A DNA stretch of 64,000 nucleotides from Hibiscus mutabilis (lineage: Eukaryota > Streptophyta > Magnoliopsida > Malvales > Malvaceae). This document shows, one piece after another, positions 1 to 13,071 of this stretch. The DNA is taken from assembly GCA_019671005.1 (NCBI GenBank), contig CM033732.1, positions 49,093,392 to 49,157,391 of the forward strand, read 5' to 3'. The notes beneath the pieces were generated by a model, which searched no databases, was not told where the DNA came from, and saw only the letters and a list, made by a program, of their open reading frames with translations. Each line of letters begins with the position of its first letter. Within the stretch, counting starts at the first letter, position 1. The translations under genes and the position numbers were made by a program.

Positions 1-516
1 AGCTTAATAAAATAATGATTATGGGATCTGATTTGGTTAGACAAACTGAAGAGAAGGTTCAGATCATCAAGGAAAGGTTGCAAACGGCCTTTGATCGTCA
101 AAAGGCCTATGCAGATCAGAAACGCAAGCCCAAGGTACATCAGGCCATATGAGGTGCTTGAAAGAGTCAGGCCAATGGCTTACCAGTTAGCCTTGCCTTC
201 AAAGTTGGCTCGTATCCATGATGTCTTTTTTGTGTCTATGTTGAGACAGTACCGTTCTAACCCTTAACATATTGTACCGCTCGAGGACATTGAGATTAAC
301 ACGAATTTAACGTATGAGGAATAACCGGTGGGAGTGCTTGATAGAGGAGTGAAGGAGCTTTGCAACAAGTGTATACCCTTGGTAAAAATGTTATGAAGAA
401 ATCATGGTGTTGAGGAAGTAACGTGGAAAGCCGAGAACGACATGAGAGTACTCTACCTGCATTTGTTTCCACCAGGTAAATTTTGAGGATGAAATTTTCT
501 TTAAGAAGGGGAGAGT
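1..516 (+). mobile_element. Ty3-type LTR retrotransposon, decayed 3' end of pol
   Basis: Conceptual translation on the plus strand gives the end of a Ty3 polyprotein: a helical integrase segment (IKERLQTAFDRQKAYADQKR), then the conserved block RPYEVLERV, then a chromodomain-like tail with VEEVTWKAEND. The part that normally lies between the Lys-rich helix and the RPYEVLERV block is missing, so about 35 codons were deleted. In-frame stops interrupt the tail near 265, 322 and 393. A polypurine tract (about 501-516) lies directly before the LTR, as expected for the 3' end of an element. The rest of the element lies outside the window. The tail looks closest to chromodomain-bearing Tekay/Del-like elements; that clade call is an inference. 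Confidence 0.85.
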
Positions 517-2828
517 TGTAAAGACTCAGATTTCAAAATTTGAGGGTCAGGCTTAATCGAGGGATGGGTCTCGTATTTGGGCCATGACATTTGGGCTTAT
601 AGGAGCCTTTTGGTCTAGCCTTGTGTGTTAGGCTTTTGGTTGGGTTTAAATGGTTGGGGTTGAAGGGATAGGAGGGTAATTTTACTATTAGGATAAAAAA
701 GAAAGGGAAAGAGAATTAATTCCTACTCATTGTAAGAGTTGATCTCATTCTTGTCCCCAACCCTTTCGCTCATTATTTTTATTTCCCCTTCATCCACAAC
801 CAAAAGAAATGTCTCATATTTCACCCTTTTCTTTTGAAATCCCGTTTGGGAGTAGAAGGAAAGTTTGTTCAGCCTCTTAAGATATACATTTCAAGGTAAA
901 AATGGTTAATTTTAGTGGAGATGGGTGTTTTAGTGGGGGTTGTGGAGGAAGAACGAGAATGGGTTTTTAAGAGCACCATTCTCGATTAGATGTGTGTTTT
1001 TGACTTCCTTAATCCGCAGTAATGTTGTAACATGTTTGGTAGCATCTCTTGTAGCAAAAGAGGTTTGGAACTCTTCTAAGTATTAAGGTAAGAGCAAGGC
1101 TTGAAGTTGTGCTTGGGGCTTCTTTTTCAGCTGTGAAAAATCAAGGTTAGTACACTACTAATTCCTATCGTTTCCTGGAAATCATAAAAATAGGCTTTGT
1201 GCATGATTTTGAGTGTTTATGGTTTGATATGCTTTGGTTGACCCTTTAATGGTAAAATGTGGATTTGATGTTGCTAAGGCTTAAAATTGGTAGAAACCCA
1301 CTTAATAGTTTCACCATAACTTGTAGGATCGATTTAGGGCTTAACCATATAGGTTAAATGGGGTTTCTAGGTGAAATCCAAACACAATCTTTGAATTCTG
1401 GGATCGCGTACCGATACAGGGTGGCCAGTATCGGTATGTCTTTGTGATAAAGGGGGACGGGTTGTGAGGGACGTACCGGTACAGCTTCCTGTGTATCGGT
1501 ACCCCTTGCTTAGTGAGAAATCCAGTAGCGCTTTTGGGTATCGGTACACTAGGGTGCGTATCGGTACTACTGTTCCATGGCTTGAAAAAGGCTTTCGTGT
1601 ACCGATATACCAAGGTAAGAGTATCGGTACAGTGGGGATCGGTACGGGGTTGATACGTACCGAAATTATGTATCGATACGGAGGTTAGCGTATCGGTACG
1701 GCTTGTCATACCAATTTTTTTAACCTAAATTGAGTATCGGTACTCGTTGGGGAATATCGATACCTAGAGAGGCATACTGATACCCATATAGGAGTATCGG
1801 TACTCGCTGGGCAATCTGCCCAAGAAATTTGAGTTTGCATTCGGGGGTTCTATAATTCGAGGCAAAGGACCCAAGAGGTCTTTTAAGGTATAAAATGAAT
1901 ACTAAAACTGAGAAATGGAATTTAAACCCGTGTGTGAAATAAAAGGACTAATGATTTGGTAATATTGGGTAATTTGTGTGAAGTAGAAACCCATAGGGAT
2001 CCTTGGTGGATCGATCGATGTTGTGTGGTGGATAGGACCCTTGCTGGGTGCTGATGGGTTGCTTAGATAGTCGAGTCATCCCTTATTGTTGGGATTTAGA
2101 TACCATAGAAGTGTGTTGCAACACCTTGAAGACTTTCAAATGTAGGATCCCGATGCTGTGTAGACGCGGACCTTATTTGAAGAAGCGCGATGAGAGATTC
2201 TGGGCATGGATGTAGGATCCTGATGCTGTGTGGACGCATGCCTCACTTAATGTTATTGAGTATTATCTGTGTGATGTTGTATGAACTCATAAAATACATG
2301 TATATGTTGTGTGCGTGATCATACATTCATGATGCTATGTGTTTAGGCGATTATGGTAGCGCAATCGTTATCTTGCCATGATATCATTCATGTTGCATTG
2401 CTTTATTTATGATTTGCATGAAGCATGATTGAGTGGTGGTGTATCCACTGAGCTTTGTTAGCTCAGCGTTCAGAATCGTTGTTTCCGTTCACAGGTAAGT
2501 AGGTTGTCGCGAGGCTTGAAGGAGCATCAGCATCGACTTTAGTTGTTGAGTACATTTGCTAGATGTATTGGACTATGTATTTCGTAGGACCCTATATTTA
2601 ATTAGTAACTCTTATTTTGTACCAAGCAGTCAAAGTCGAATGTTTTAATTAATTGAAATTAGAGCTCCATTGATATTGTTTTAAATATTTGGAGTTTAAC
2701 TATGTTTTAAATGAATGAACTTATGTTTTATTGGACTCGTTGTGTTTTTGGGCTCAAAAAAGAAAAATTTTATTAGAAAGGGGTTTGGGCTTAGGGCCCG
2801 ATATGACATCCAGGTCAAGGGTGTTACA
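517..2828 (+). repeat. 3' LTR of the first Ty3 element (about 2.3 kb)
   Basis: The repeat starts with TGTAAAGACTCAG right after a purine tract and ends with GGGTGTTACA, so it has the TG...CA ends of an LTR. Beyond 2828 the sequence changes to receptor-kinase introns and exons. The five bases after the LTR (TTACT) would be one copy of the target-site duplication; the partner is off the left edge and cannot be checked. The LTR is long and contains a dense array of a short palindromic motif (1405-1805) and a 29-base sequence about TGTAGGATCC repeated near 2141 and 2211. No coding function is supported; the ORFs rich in Tyr-Arg-Tyr are by-products of the motif array. Confidence 0.8.
1405..1805. 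repeat. Array of GTATCGGTAC / GTACCGATAC motifs inside the LTR
   Basis: About fifteen copies or near-copies of a ten-base motif occur in 400 bases, for example at about 1408, 1428, 1493, 1538, 1558, 1599, 1620, 1669, 1690, 1732, 1755 and 1793. GTACCGATAC is the reverse complement of GTATCGGTAC, and several copies are fully palindromic (GTATCGATAC, GTACCGGTAC), so the motif is present in both orientations. Spacing is irregular (about 15-60 bases), unlike a simple tandem repeat. It may be a protein-binding cluster or a source of hairpins; the sequence alone does not decide. Confidence 0.8.
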
Positions 2829-5800
2829 TTACTTGAGTCATACCATCAAATAAGCTTTTCTGATAATATGACAACCATGTGAGTAAATTGCTAATTTTCA
2901 CTTATCAATTGCTTTTTTTTTTACTGGACATCCTGTTTGCATCATATTTAAACTCAATGATAGGTTACTCTTGTCAAAATTTTATCATTACTTTCTATTG
3001 ATCATCAAAATGCAAAGAAGACAAATTCTCAATAATAAATTACTCCTTGCTAATTGCAGTGATCTTTCATATAACCAACTAAATGGATCTATTCCTGGAA
3101 GTTTCTCGGATCTTCCTTCACTTCAGACCCTGTGAGATTCTATATGCATATTAAAATGCTATTTACTTCCTCTTGTGAAATGATGCATTTAATGTGGATA
3201 TATTTGCAGAGTCTAGAATCTAAATGCTGGTATATTACAGATCACTTCAGAATAATTTCCTTATTGGTCCTGTACCTACCAACATATGGCAGAACGTGTC
3301 CTTCAATGCTAGTGCTAGACTTATGCTGTAAGAACTGAAAGTGGAGAACTCGTCCATCTTAAACCATTATACTTCTTTGATGAGCTATATATGTTCATGC
3401 ATGTTGCAAACACATTGGTGTTGTTCAATAGAATGATTGGTGATAGTTTTGATTTATTTGCATATTCAAAATACAGTGATCTCATAAATAATTCATTCTC
3501 AAGTATTGAAGGAAATCTTAATCATTCGGTGAATGTTATCCTCAGGTAAACTTCTTATTTCACATATATCATGCAATACATCGATCAGATAATAGTTTAA
3601 ACTTTAATTTGATATTAATCAGTTGAATTGTTGGTGTACATTTTACTAGTAAAGAGAAAATGTCCTATATCTTGCCTGTTAATAAAATACAATGATTATG
3701 CAACTAGACAAATATTCAAGCATACAAAGAAAAGGGACAGGAACTGATAAGTTTTTAATCTGTGTAACGCCCAAAAATTCCAAATACCAGAGATCATTAC
3801 TAGCCTCTACAAAATAAATATTTTTTCTTTATTAAAATGAACAAAATTTTGAATATAAAATTTGTGAAAAAAAAGAGGATAGTTAAAGAAATGTTTGATG
3901 TCATGTTAAATTCATCCTACACTAGAAATGGCTCATAATTTTAATAACACGCTCTTGTATTTCTTTTGTGTTTTTTCCATGTATTCCCATTGGTTAAATG
4001 GATTTCATATAAGACTTGTAGCATATTTTCTCTTTTCCCACTAGCATGTCTAAATGAGTTCCATTATTTTCTTGCCTTCCGTTCATAGTGTAAAGTATTG
4101 GCAGTTTAACCAAAGGATGTCATCCTTTTTCATTCATTTGTCTTGAATTTCATTTCTCAACTCCTTACAATTTCAGCATTTGTTGTTTAGGCTTGAAGAC
4201 AATCCTGTCCACCAAAATGCAAGCTTGATGAATATAAGCCTGTTCTGTGGATCTCAATACAGGGAGGATGAAATGCTTCCAAACTCGAAAGTGGAATGCC
4301 AAAATCAATCATGCCCCAGGTTCTATGAATATGTCCCAGCATCTCCCGTTCCATGTCTCTGTGCCGCTCCTCTTAGAATTGGATATCGTCTCAAAAGCCC
4401 CAGTTTTTCTTATTTTGCTCATATATCCAGCCTTTTGTGGTGTACTTGACTAGTTCGTTGAACTTCAGCCTATATCAACTGTCAATTGATACACACGTTT
4501 GGGAAGAACGACCTCTAAGGATGTATCTGATGCTTTTTTCTAATGTCAACCATTCAAACACTTGTGAGGATATCAAAGTTCGGAGAATCAGAGACATATA
4601 TGCATCATGGGCTTTTGATGGTAGCGACTTGTTTGGACCGTATGAGTTACTCAACTTCACTCTAGAAGGACCTTATGCAGATAGTACGTGTTCCATTTTG
4701 CAATCCTATTTATACTTCATGGAAAATATGGATTCTTGTAAAGGTGATATGGTTGAAGTAGTAATTGAGAAGCCGAGTTTTACTACTAACCTGAAATGAA
4801 TAAATTCCACCAAAATCTAATATTCTTGTGCAGAAACTTTTAGGACGTAATTGGAGTTTCAGTATGTTCAGAGTTCTCTTCTTTCTGGTTTTGTAGATAT
4901 CAAATTAGTGTAAAAATTGTTAGAATATCTGCTTGTTCAAAATGAGACAACCAATATTGCAAATCAAACTGCCTTTGCATGTTATGTTGATTGTACATAT
5001 CTGAGATGAGCAAGACTGTGCCTTTGGTACTATAAGTCGGATTACAAACTAGGAATAAAATAGTAAGCCATCTGATAGTTTAATTATTTGTATTATATAT
5101 TTGTAATAGTTTCATCTTGTATTATTATTATTAACGATGCATAGTTTGATGTGTTATTTCTGTAGTGGGCTCTGAAAATAAGGGTGTTAGTAAGCGCATT
5201 TTAGTAGCGGTTGTATTCAGCGGTGTTGCCTGTGCAGTTGTAATGTCTGTTATCATAATAATTCTAATCACAAGAAGACATGCTAGATACTTCCGTGCGA
5301 TGTCAAGAAAACGCAAATGTAGCTTCTTAGTAGTTAAGTTTATTCACCAGTGATAAGCCTCCAACTATCACCATAAAAGGAGTCTAAATTTCTTATTACA
5401 CTTTGCAGCTTCAAGGGCTTCAATGAAAATTGAAGGAGTGAGAGACTTTACATTTAAAGAACTGGCACTTGCTTCTAACAACTTTAACAACTCAACTCAA
5501 GTTGGACAAGGAGGATATGGAAAAGTGTATAAAGGCAGTTTATCTGATAAAACAGTTGTTGCAGGGACAAAATGCATTTTTGACAGAGATAAAGCTTTTG
5601 TCAAGACTGCATCACCGGAACCTGGTTTCACTGGTTGGATACAGTGATGAAGATGGGGAACAGGTATATTCTTATGGTTCTGACCGATAAGTACCTCTAT
5701 TATGTCAACTATGTGTGTGTCTCGGGTCTGCATGTGCATTTATTTGATCTTATAAAGCGGTTTCGAAAATCCCAAGGAGGGCATTCATCAATTTTTAGTA

Positions 5801-7261
5801 CATAAGGTATGATTCAATTGAAGAAATAATTCTTATGCTTGGTTTATTGGTGCATTTGCAGATGTTGGTATATGAGTTCATGCCCAATGGCACATTGAGG
5901 GACTTTCTAGTATGAATTTCTATGGACTCGTTGCTTAACAAGTTTTATATCATGCTCTTTGTATCTTTCACTTTATTTTTAAAGTAGTCCTGATTAATTG
6001 TCAACATTTTTTAGACCATGTTCCTCTTTCCCTAGTCCCTCCTAAATATGCTTTAAATTTAGTCGTCATCCAAGTTGAGCCTATATATCTGAAGGTGACA
6101 ACTAACATTGTTTTTTCAGCTTTACCAAGACCATTATAAGAAAATTTTTTGGGGTAAGAGGGGATTTGAACTGTAGCTCTTTGAGCCAAATACCCAAGTA
6201 GTATGAATGGATTTTCTTTTAGCTTATAAGCAGGTTGATGCCGATATGTTTTATCATAATTTTGATGTAAATCATGATATGCAGCTAAAGCTGAAACAAA
6301 CCTGAGTTTTGGAATGAGATTACGGATTGCATCAGGTTCAGCCAAAGGAATTCTTTACCTCCACACTGAAGCAATCCTCCAGTATTCCGCCGAGATATCA
6401 AAGCCAGCAACATTCTCCTAGACTCCAACCTTAATGCAAAAGTTTCTGATTTCGGTCTCTCCCGGTTAGCTCCGGTCTTGGAAGAAGAGGGTGATGTGCT
6501 GACTCACGTTTCCACGGTTGTGAAGGGAACACCGGTAAGTTTAGCTCTATTTGTCATGTAAGAGTAAGTCTCCTTGAATACATTATGGGAAGGGTTGTCT
6601 TACAATGAAAGTAGTTGACACTTGACAGTGAACTATGGCTAAGAGCCAAGAGGCGTCTTCCTCTTCCAGGAGAATTTTCAATCCCCTTGTTTTAGAGCTC
6701 AACTTGTACATATTAGTGCCAATTAATACTGCATTACCGAGTTTTAGACTTAGTTGAGTGCTTTGTTGTTGGCTGCAGGGTTATCTTGATCCGGAATACT
6801 TCCTGACCTAAGTTGACTGACAAAAGTGATGTATATAGCCTTGAAGTTGTTTTCCTGGAGCTGTTGACGGGTATGCAACCGATATGGCATGGCAAAAACA
6901 TTGTCCGCGAGGTACTTGTATAGCCGCATGTTTTACAATTTTGGTTAATGTGATTGTTGCCTTGTTGGTGTGGATGTTAAAGCCTGCTGTTTACAAAACT
7001 CAGGTGAATACAGCGCGTGAATCAGGTACGGTGTTATCTCTAATCGACAGCAGAATGGGTTGGTATCCATCCGAATGTATGGAGAGAATGGTTGGTTTAG
7101 CACTGAGTTGCAGCAACGACAATCAGGAGAAGCGGCCATCCATGTTGGAAGTGGTGAGGCAGCTAGAATACATACACAAAATGATCCCTCAAACTGATTC
7201 AGTTTCTTCATCATCGGACTCGATTCATTTATATTCAGACAAGTCACCAACGGAGACGTCG
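2829..7261 (+). pseudogene. LRR receptor-like kinase (LRR-VIII-1 type), decayed, 5' and middle part
   Basis: Homologues are plasma-membrane receptor kinases with LRRs, a long membrane-proximal domain and a cytosolic kinase. Recognisable exons in order: an LRR at about 3060-3131 (DLSYNQLNGSIPGSFSDLPS); further LRR exons at about 3240-3326 and 3478-3545; the ectodomain from 4192 with YEYVPASPVPCLCAAPL and the YQLSIDTHVWEE block (about 4480); a transmembrane exon at 5167-5320; the glycine loop VGQGGYGKVYKG (about 5500); LLSRLHHRNLVSLVGYSDE; RRDIKASNILLD; VSDFGLSR; GYLDPEYF. Disabling changes are many: shifted frames near 4320-4440, 5570 and 6380, a stop after GYLDPEYFLT (6809), and His to Arg in the HRD motif. 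LRR-VIII-1 membership (At5g01950/At1g06840 relatives) rests on family knowledge. The gene is cut on the left by one Ty3 LTR and on the right by another. Confidence 0.85.
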
Positions 7262-8628
7262 TGTAAACCCTTAGTTGCATTTAATAACTAATACTAATTA
7301 GAGTGCCACATGATAATTTCTCAACATTTAAACTAGTAGTGTAATTTAAAATTGACAATCTTATGTTTTCCATTTAATAGCGTAAATTTTGTTTCAAATT
7401 TTTTATTCACCAAATTAACTCTATATTCAGGCAGCAATTAGAAGTTTATATCTATAATCTATAAATAACATAACCGCCTAAAATAAAAATCTATCCGATT
7501 ACTCTATTTAACCTTTTCTAGCCATTACCCGATTTTAAATTTAATATAATTACTCATCATTTACTATAAACATAAACTAGTTTATAAGTCATTATAAACC
7601 ATATCTAAACTAGTATAAAAGCCGTCTAACTTTAAAATATACATGTCATCTAGTAACATCAAAACACATCAAAAGATGTTATTACTGATACTGTTGTTAT
7701 ACTCCAGATAAGTAGGATGCCCGCTCCTTACTCCGGTTTTTGCTTTTTACCTACGCTTGAAAATCATCACACGCTAAGTATATACTTAGTAAGGCAATAA
7801 TAATATCCAGTGCAATATAACATAACTATAACTAATAACGTGTAACAATGTTTACGCATTATGAATCACTAGATATGTATTACCATCATGATAATCGTAT
7901 TAACATAATTTAAACCGAATATAATTTCTTACCAATATACTTGCCATAACTTTGAGAGTTTATAAACTCTTTCACCTGTTTATCAATTATTTATTTATAA
8001 ACTATAGCCCAAATATAAACCTATGAGGACCCTGGGTACACGAGTCAAATATGCACCGAAGTGCTAATACACGTAAGGTCGTGTCCACCATATACACATA
8101 AGGTCGTGCCCACCATATACACTAAGTGTCTTTTATATAAACTATAGTGCTAAACCGGATATGCAGAGTGCTGCTGGACTCTATGGCATGTCAACTATAC
8201 CCTGCCCCTCAATGACTTATTTGGGCATAATTTCCATATTTATTTCATCCAATGGCTCATATTTAACATGAAAAACTTACTTTAATCCAATGGTCCATGT
8301 TAAATCTTACCATTTTAAAACATGGAAATGGAATTTTTAACCTTGCCTTACCATCCTTTAAAATATCTTGAATATCGGATTCGATCCAATGATCTGAATA
8401 TTTTTCTAAACTTTATCGCTTTATAGCCAATAATACAAACTCCGTACGAAAAATCCAGGTAACACGAAAAACATCATTCTTGGGGGTGAACTATTCTTTT
8501 ACGGGACTAAAATACATAACTTTTGGATATTACAATTTAGTCCCTAAACTTTTCCAAAGTTTATACTTTAGCCACAAAACTTTCAAAATTTTTATTTTGG
8601 TCACTAGCCAAAAAATTAGGATATTACA
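7262..8628 (-). repeat. 3' LTR of the second Ty3 element (left copy)
   Basis: In plus orientation it begins TGTAAACCCTTAGTTGC and ends GGATATTACA. It is nearly identical to the copy at 13296-14673 over its whole length; both contain the ATAGTGCTAAACCGGATATG and CCAATGGTCCATG segments. Differences are substitutions and small indels, including a short local duplication (GTAGGATGCCCGC) in the right copy only. A minus-strand purine tract (complement at 8629-8642) adjoins its inner edge. Confidence 0.9.
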
Positions 8629-8679
8629 ATTCCCACCTTAAGAAAAATCCGTCCTCGAATTTTCCTTACATATTTGGTT

Positions 8680-10083
8680 TAAAAATATACGGATACTACT
8701 TTTTCATTGCTTCCTCTGTTTCCCAAGTAGCTCCTTCTACTTTGTGATTTCTCCACGGTACTTTAACTAGAGGAATCATTTTGTTCCTTAATTGTTTTTC
8801 TCTTCGAGCTAAAATTTTTACAGGTTCCTCATCATAAGTCAAATCTGATTGAATCTCGATCTCTTCTGGTGTAATAACATGTGAAGGTTGATCGATATTT
8901 TCGAAGCATAGACACATAAAATACATCATGGACCAACCCTTTTTCAAGATTTCATAAGGACCAATGAATCTTGGACTAAGCTTTCCTTTTCGTCCAAAGC
9001 GTAATATCTTTTTCCAGGGTGAAACCTTTAAGAATACTTTAACTCCAACTTCGAACTCAATATCCTTCATTTTAAGATCTGAATACGACTTTTGTCTGTC
9101 AGAAGCGGCCTTGTTATTATCTTGAATTATTTTTACCTTATTCTCCATTTCTTGAACAAGATCTGGTTCGATGATTTTTCAATCCTCCAACTCGAACCAA
9201 TTCAATGGTGTTCGGCATTTTCTTCCATATAATGCCTCATAAGGTCCCATCTTTATACTTGATTGATAACTATTGTTGTAGGCAAACTCAGCTAATGGAA
9301 GATATTTTTCCCATGAACCTGCAAAATTTATTATACATGCTCTGAGCATATCTTCGAGTATCTAAATAGTTCTTTTCGATTGTCCATCTGTTTGAGGATG
9401 AAAAGCAGTACTGAAGTGTAACCGAGTCCCCAATGCTTCATGTAATGCACTCCAAAACCTTAAAGTGAACCTTGGGTCTCTATCAGAAATAATAGACATA
9501 GGAACACTATGCAATCTAACAATTTCCTTAATATATAACTCTGCCAACTTGTTCAAAGAATACTCTGTTCGAACTGGTATGAAATGTGCCATTTTAGTCA
9601 ATCAGCCCACAATCACCCAAATCAAATCTTTCTTGCTTGGCGTCAATGGTAAACCTGTTACAAAATCCATAGTGACCTTTTCCCACTTCCATTGCGGAAT
9701 TGAGATTTGTTGAAGTAACCCGATGGAACTTGATGTTCTGCCTTTACTTGTTGACATGTTAAGCAATTAGCAACAAACTCAGAGACAGCTCGCTTTATGC
9801 CAGGCCACCAAAAATGACTTTTTATATCTTGATACATTTTGTTGCCTCCTGGATGCATAGTTAAAGGACTAAAATGTGCTTCTGAAAGTATTTCCCTCTT
9901 TAGATCCTCATTATCAAGAATGTATACGCGTCCCTTGTAGTATAGGCATCCATTTGATTTTATTTCAAAGTCTTTAGATTTACCTTGTTTCACTTGCTTT
10001 TTCTTTTCCAAGCATTCTACATCATTCGCTTGTAACTCTTTAATCATTTCTATCAAAGTTGGCTTGATTTGAAGCTCAGCCAT
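8680..10083 (-). pseudogene. Ty3 integrase region with chromodomain-like tail
   Basis: The N-terminal zinc-binding motif is visible at 9658-10083: the two histidines in the stretch around MHPGGNKMYQDIKSHFWWPG and the cysteines in NCLTCQQVKAEH. The catalytic core follows at 9362-9601 with ISDRDPRF and FHPQTDGQSKRTI. The C-terminal part (8696-9148) has FIGPYEILKKGW and ends with ATWETEEAMKK, the chromodomain-like ending of Tekay/Del-type elements. Stops and frameshifts separate the three pieces, so no active integrase can be made. It would insert element cDNA into host DNA. Confidence 0.85.
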
Positions 10084-10098
10084 TATTGCACCATTTTC

Positions 10099-11745
10099 CT
10101 ATAACCTTAACTGAACATTCAATGTTCTTAAAGCAGAAAATGTCTTCCGGCTAAGTGCATCTGCTACCACATTAGCCTTCCCCAGATGATAATCAATGAT
10201 TACATCATAGTCCTTGATCAGTTCTATCCACCTTTTTTGTCTCAAATTAAGCTCATTTTGAGACAAAAAATATTTTAAACTTTTATGATCCGTGAAAATG
10301 TAAAGGTTATCACCATATAAGTAATGACGCCAAATCTTTAAAGTGAACACTACAGCAGCCAACTCTAAATCATGAGTAGGATAATTCCTTTCATGAGTTT
10401 TGAGCTATTGAGAAGCATACGCTACAACATTTCCTTCTTGCATCAATACACACCCCAAACCATTATGGGATGCATCACTATATATTGTAAAATCCTTCCC
10501 GGATTCTGGTTGTACTAAAACAGGAGCTTCTGTTAATATCTTCTTCAATTTGTCGAAGCTTTCCTGACACTTATCTGTCCAAACAAATGGCATGTCTTTT
10601 CTTAATAACTTAGTTATTGGAGCGGCAATCATTAAAAAATCTTTCACGAACCGTCGATAATAACCAGCTAATCCCAAGAAACTTCTCACTTTAGAGACAT
10701 TTTGAGAAACTTTCCATTCGAGTATTGCTTGAACCTTTTTAAGATCAACTCAAATTTCTTCTGCAGAGACTATGTGTCCAAGGAAAGTTACCTCAGACAA
10801 CCAGAATTCACACTTTGACAGCTTTGCATATAATTTCTTTTCTTGGAGGATCTGAAGAATTACTCGAAGATGAGTATCATGATCCTCTTTGGTTTTTGAA
10901 TAAACCAATATATCATCTATGAATACCACCACAAATTGATCCAAATATGGCTGAATTATCCGATTCATCAGATCCATAAAAGTTGCTGGTGCATTTGTAA
11001 GTCCAAAAGGCATTACTACAAACTCATAATGCCCGTATCTAGTTCTGAAAGTTGTCTTTGGTATATCTGCTTCTTTGATCTTCAATTGAAGATACCCCGA
11101 TCGAAGATCAATTTTAGAGAACATCGTTGCTCCTTTAAGTTGATCAAAGCGGTCATCAATCCTTGGTAAAGGATATTTGTTCTTCATCGTCACTTTATTA
11201 AGTTGACGATAATCCACACATAACCTCATTAATCCATCTTTCTTTTTCACAAATAGGACTAGAGCTTCCCAAGGTGATATACTAGGTCGTATAAAACCTT
11301 TATCCAATAATTCTTGTAATTGAGCCTTAAGCTCTCTAAGTTCTGTAGGAGCCATTCTGTAAGGTGCCATTGATATTGGTGCTGTTCTAGAAAGCACATC
11401 AATACCAAATTCCACTTCTCGATCCGGAGGTAATCCTGATAATTCATCCGAAAAAATATCTGGAAATTCCAGCACCGTAGGTATCTTTTCTAGATCTGTC
11501 TTTGTTTTCGGAGTATTTATCATATGAGCTAAATATGCTTCATACTCATGTGATAATAACTTTCCAGCAGTTACAACTGCAATCTCATTGCTTAAATAAT
11601 TTTGCCTTTCTCTCACAAATATTGTTTCTGAACCATCTAGTTCTTTCAAGACAACCTTATTTAATCGGCATTCAACTGTAGCATCATATGTCGATATCCA
11701 ATCCATTCCAAGAATAACTTCAAACTCTTGGAAAGGTAATTCCAT
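10099..11745 (-). pseudogene. Ty3 reverse transcriptase and RNase H region
   Basis: A long open stretch at 10750-11745 begins with the end of the protease domain (VILGMDWISTYDA) and continues into reverse transcriptase with LCVDYRQLNKVT, FSKIDLRSGY, MPFGLTNAPATF and the catalytic VVFIDDILVYS block, in which FIDD is the Ty3 form of YxDD. RNase H follows at 10405-10689 (FTIYSDASHNGLGCVL) and 10099-10362 (FTDHKSLKYFLSQ, NVVADALSRK). Stops separate the three segments near 10740 and 10395. This enzyme would copy element RNA into DNA. Confidence 0.9.
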
Positions 11746-12000
11746 AAGATTGGCTGGAAATTCTCTTCCTTGGATCTTTATATGACACTTTTACATATTC
11801 AAACTACTTTGGAATCACTAGAATATTTCTTTCGAGTACTACTTTAGAACTAATATACGAATGGGTAGAGCCCGAATCAATTAATGCAAAAATAGGTCTG
11901 CTAAAGAGTTCGATCTTACCTGCTAGGATCTCTGAATCATCTCGATCATTAATAGTCTTGATATTATATACTCGAGCAGCAACCTTGTCTTCTCAATTAG
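11746..12000 (-). pseudogene. Ty3 aspartic protease region
   Basis: Translation of the minus strand at about 11800-11900 gives FALIDSGSTHSYIS, the DSG active-site motif of retroelement aspartic proteases, followed by a segment that leads to the VILGMDW block at the start of the next open frame. Frame breaks occur near 11750 and 12000. It would process the Gag-Pol polyprotein. Confidence 0.75.
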
Positions 12001-12006
12001 GTATGG

Positions 12007-13071
12007 TCATAGACACTCCGGGTTTGCCACCTTTGTTTCCTCTGCTTTTCTGAGGCGATGCAACTGATGGATCAAAGTGAAGCTCTGGATAATTCTTTTT
12101 GAAATGACCAGCTTATCCACAATGATATCATTCTCCACCAGCGAACCAGCATTGACTAGAATGTCTTTTTCCATAATGTTCACATTCCGTAATGGTACAA
12201 AATCGAGAGCCCTGAGTACCCGCAGTAATAGTCTGAGCCTGCTTTGACTTCTCACCAAAATATCCCTTTTTAGCGAAAGAAGCTGATGTCTCAGGATTTT
12301 GCTGTGGAAAACTTTTACTGTGTTTAAATGACGATGCAGTAAAAGAGCTTCCAGGTATTTTTCCTTTCTGGGCCTATTTTCCCGATTTTTCCTCGAGGTC
12401 CACTTTTTCTATAGCTTTTGCTCGATTCACCGCCTCTTGGAAAGTGGTGAAATTGTGAGAAACCATTACCCTTTTATATTGAGAATCCAACCCAGCTATG
12501 AAATTATCAATTCTGGACTTTTCGATTGGAAGAAATTCTGCTGCAAATCGACTCAGTCTATTGAATTCACATTCGTATTCATAGACTATCATGCCTGATT
12601 GTTTCAGATCCAAGAACTACTGCCTCATTTCTTCAATGAACAGGTCCCCAATATACTTTTCTTTAAATTCTTTCAGAAAGAATTCCCATGTAATATGTTC
12701 TGGAGAAACTCGTGCAGTGACTACATTCCACCACACGCTCGCTTGCTCTATCAGAAGAGATACTACTCCTTCTAACTTTCCTTGACCATCGCAAGGAATC
12801 CTACTCAACATGATTTTAATATTATTCAACCAGTAATCAGTGGCCATAGGATCTACATCAGTATCACCTCAAATTCTGGTGCTTTTATTTTCCTTAATTC
12901 CTTTGGAACTGATACTGGTGCTCGCCAATTTACAATATCATCCAATGCTTGAAGAAATAAGCCTTGATCTTGCACATGCATTTTTCGTTGTTCTTGAGCT
13001 AATGGCTCTACATTCAGCTGATCCTGAGGCGGATTTTGATTCATCTCATTACTTCCACTCTGAGCATGCAT
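12007..13071 (-). pseudogene. Ty3 gag region
   Basis: Three broken minus-strand frames match plant Ty3 gag: 12853-13071 (N-terminal, Gln-rich), 12617-12847 (WWNVVTARVSPEHITWEFF, the retrotransposon gag core) and 12374-12613 (FNRLSRFAAEF and VMVSHNFTTFQEAVNRA). The zinc-knuckle region near 12100-12180 is only partly legible because of frameshifts; plus-strand order suggests a CCHC motif before the protease. Gag would package the element RNA into virus-like particles in the cytoplasm. Confidence 0.75.

Noticed and set aside
1341..1709. ORFs on both strands rich in Tyr-Arg-Tyr
   Set aside because: They arise from the GTATCGGTAC motif array in the LTR; both strands give similar strings and there is no codon-level conservation.
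9465..9713. Plus-strand ORF of 82 codons
   Set aside because: It is antisense to the Ty3 integrase core and has no motif of its own.
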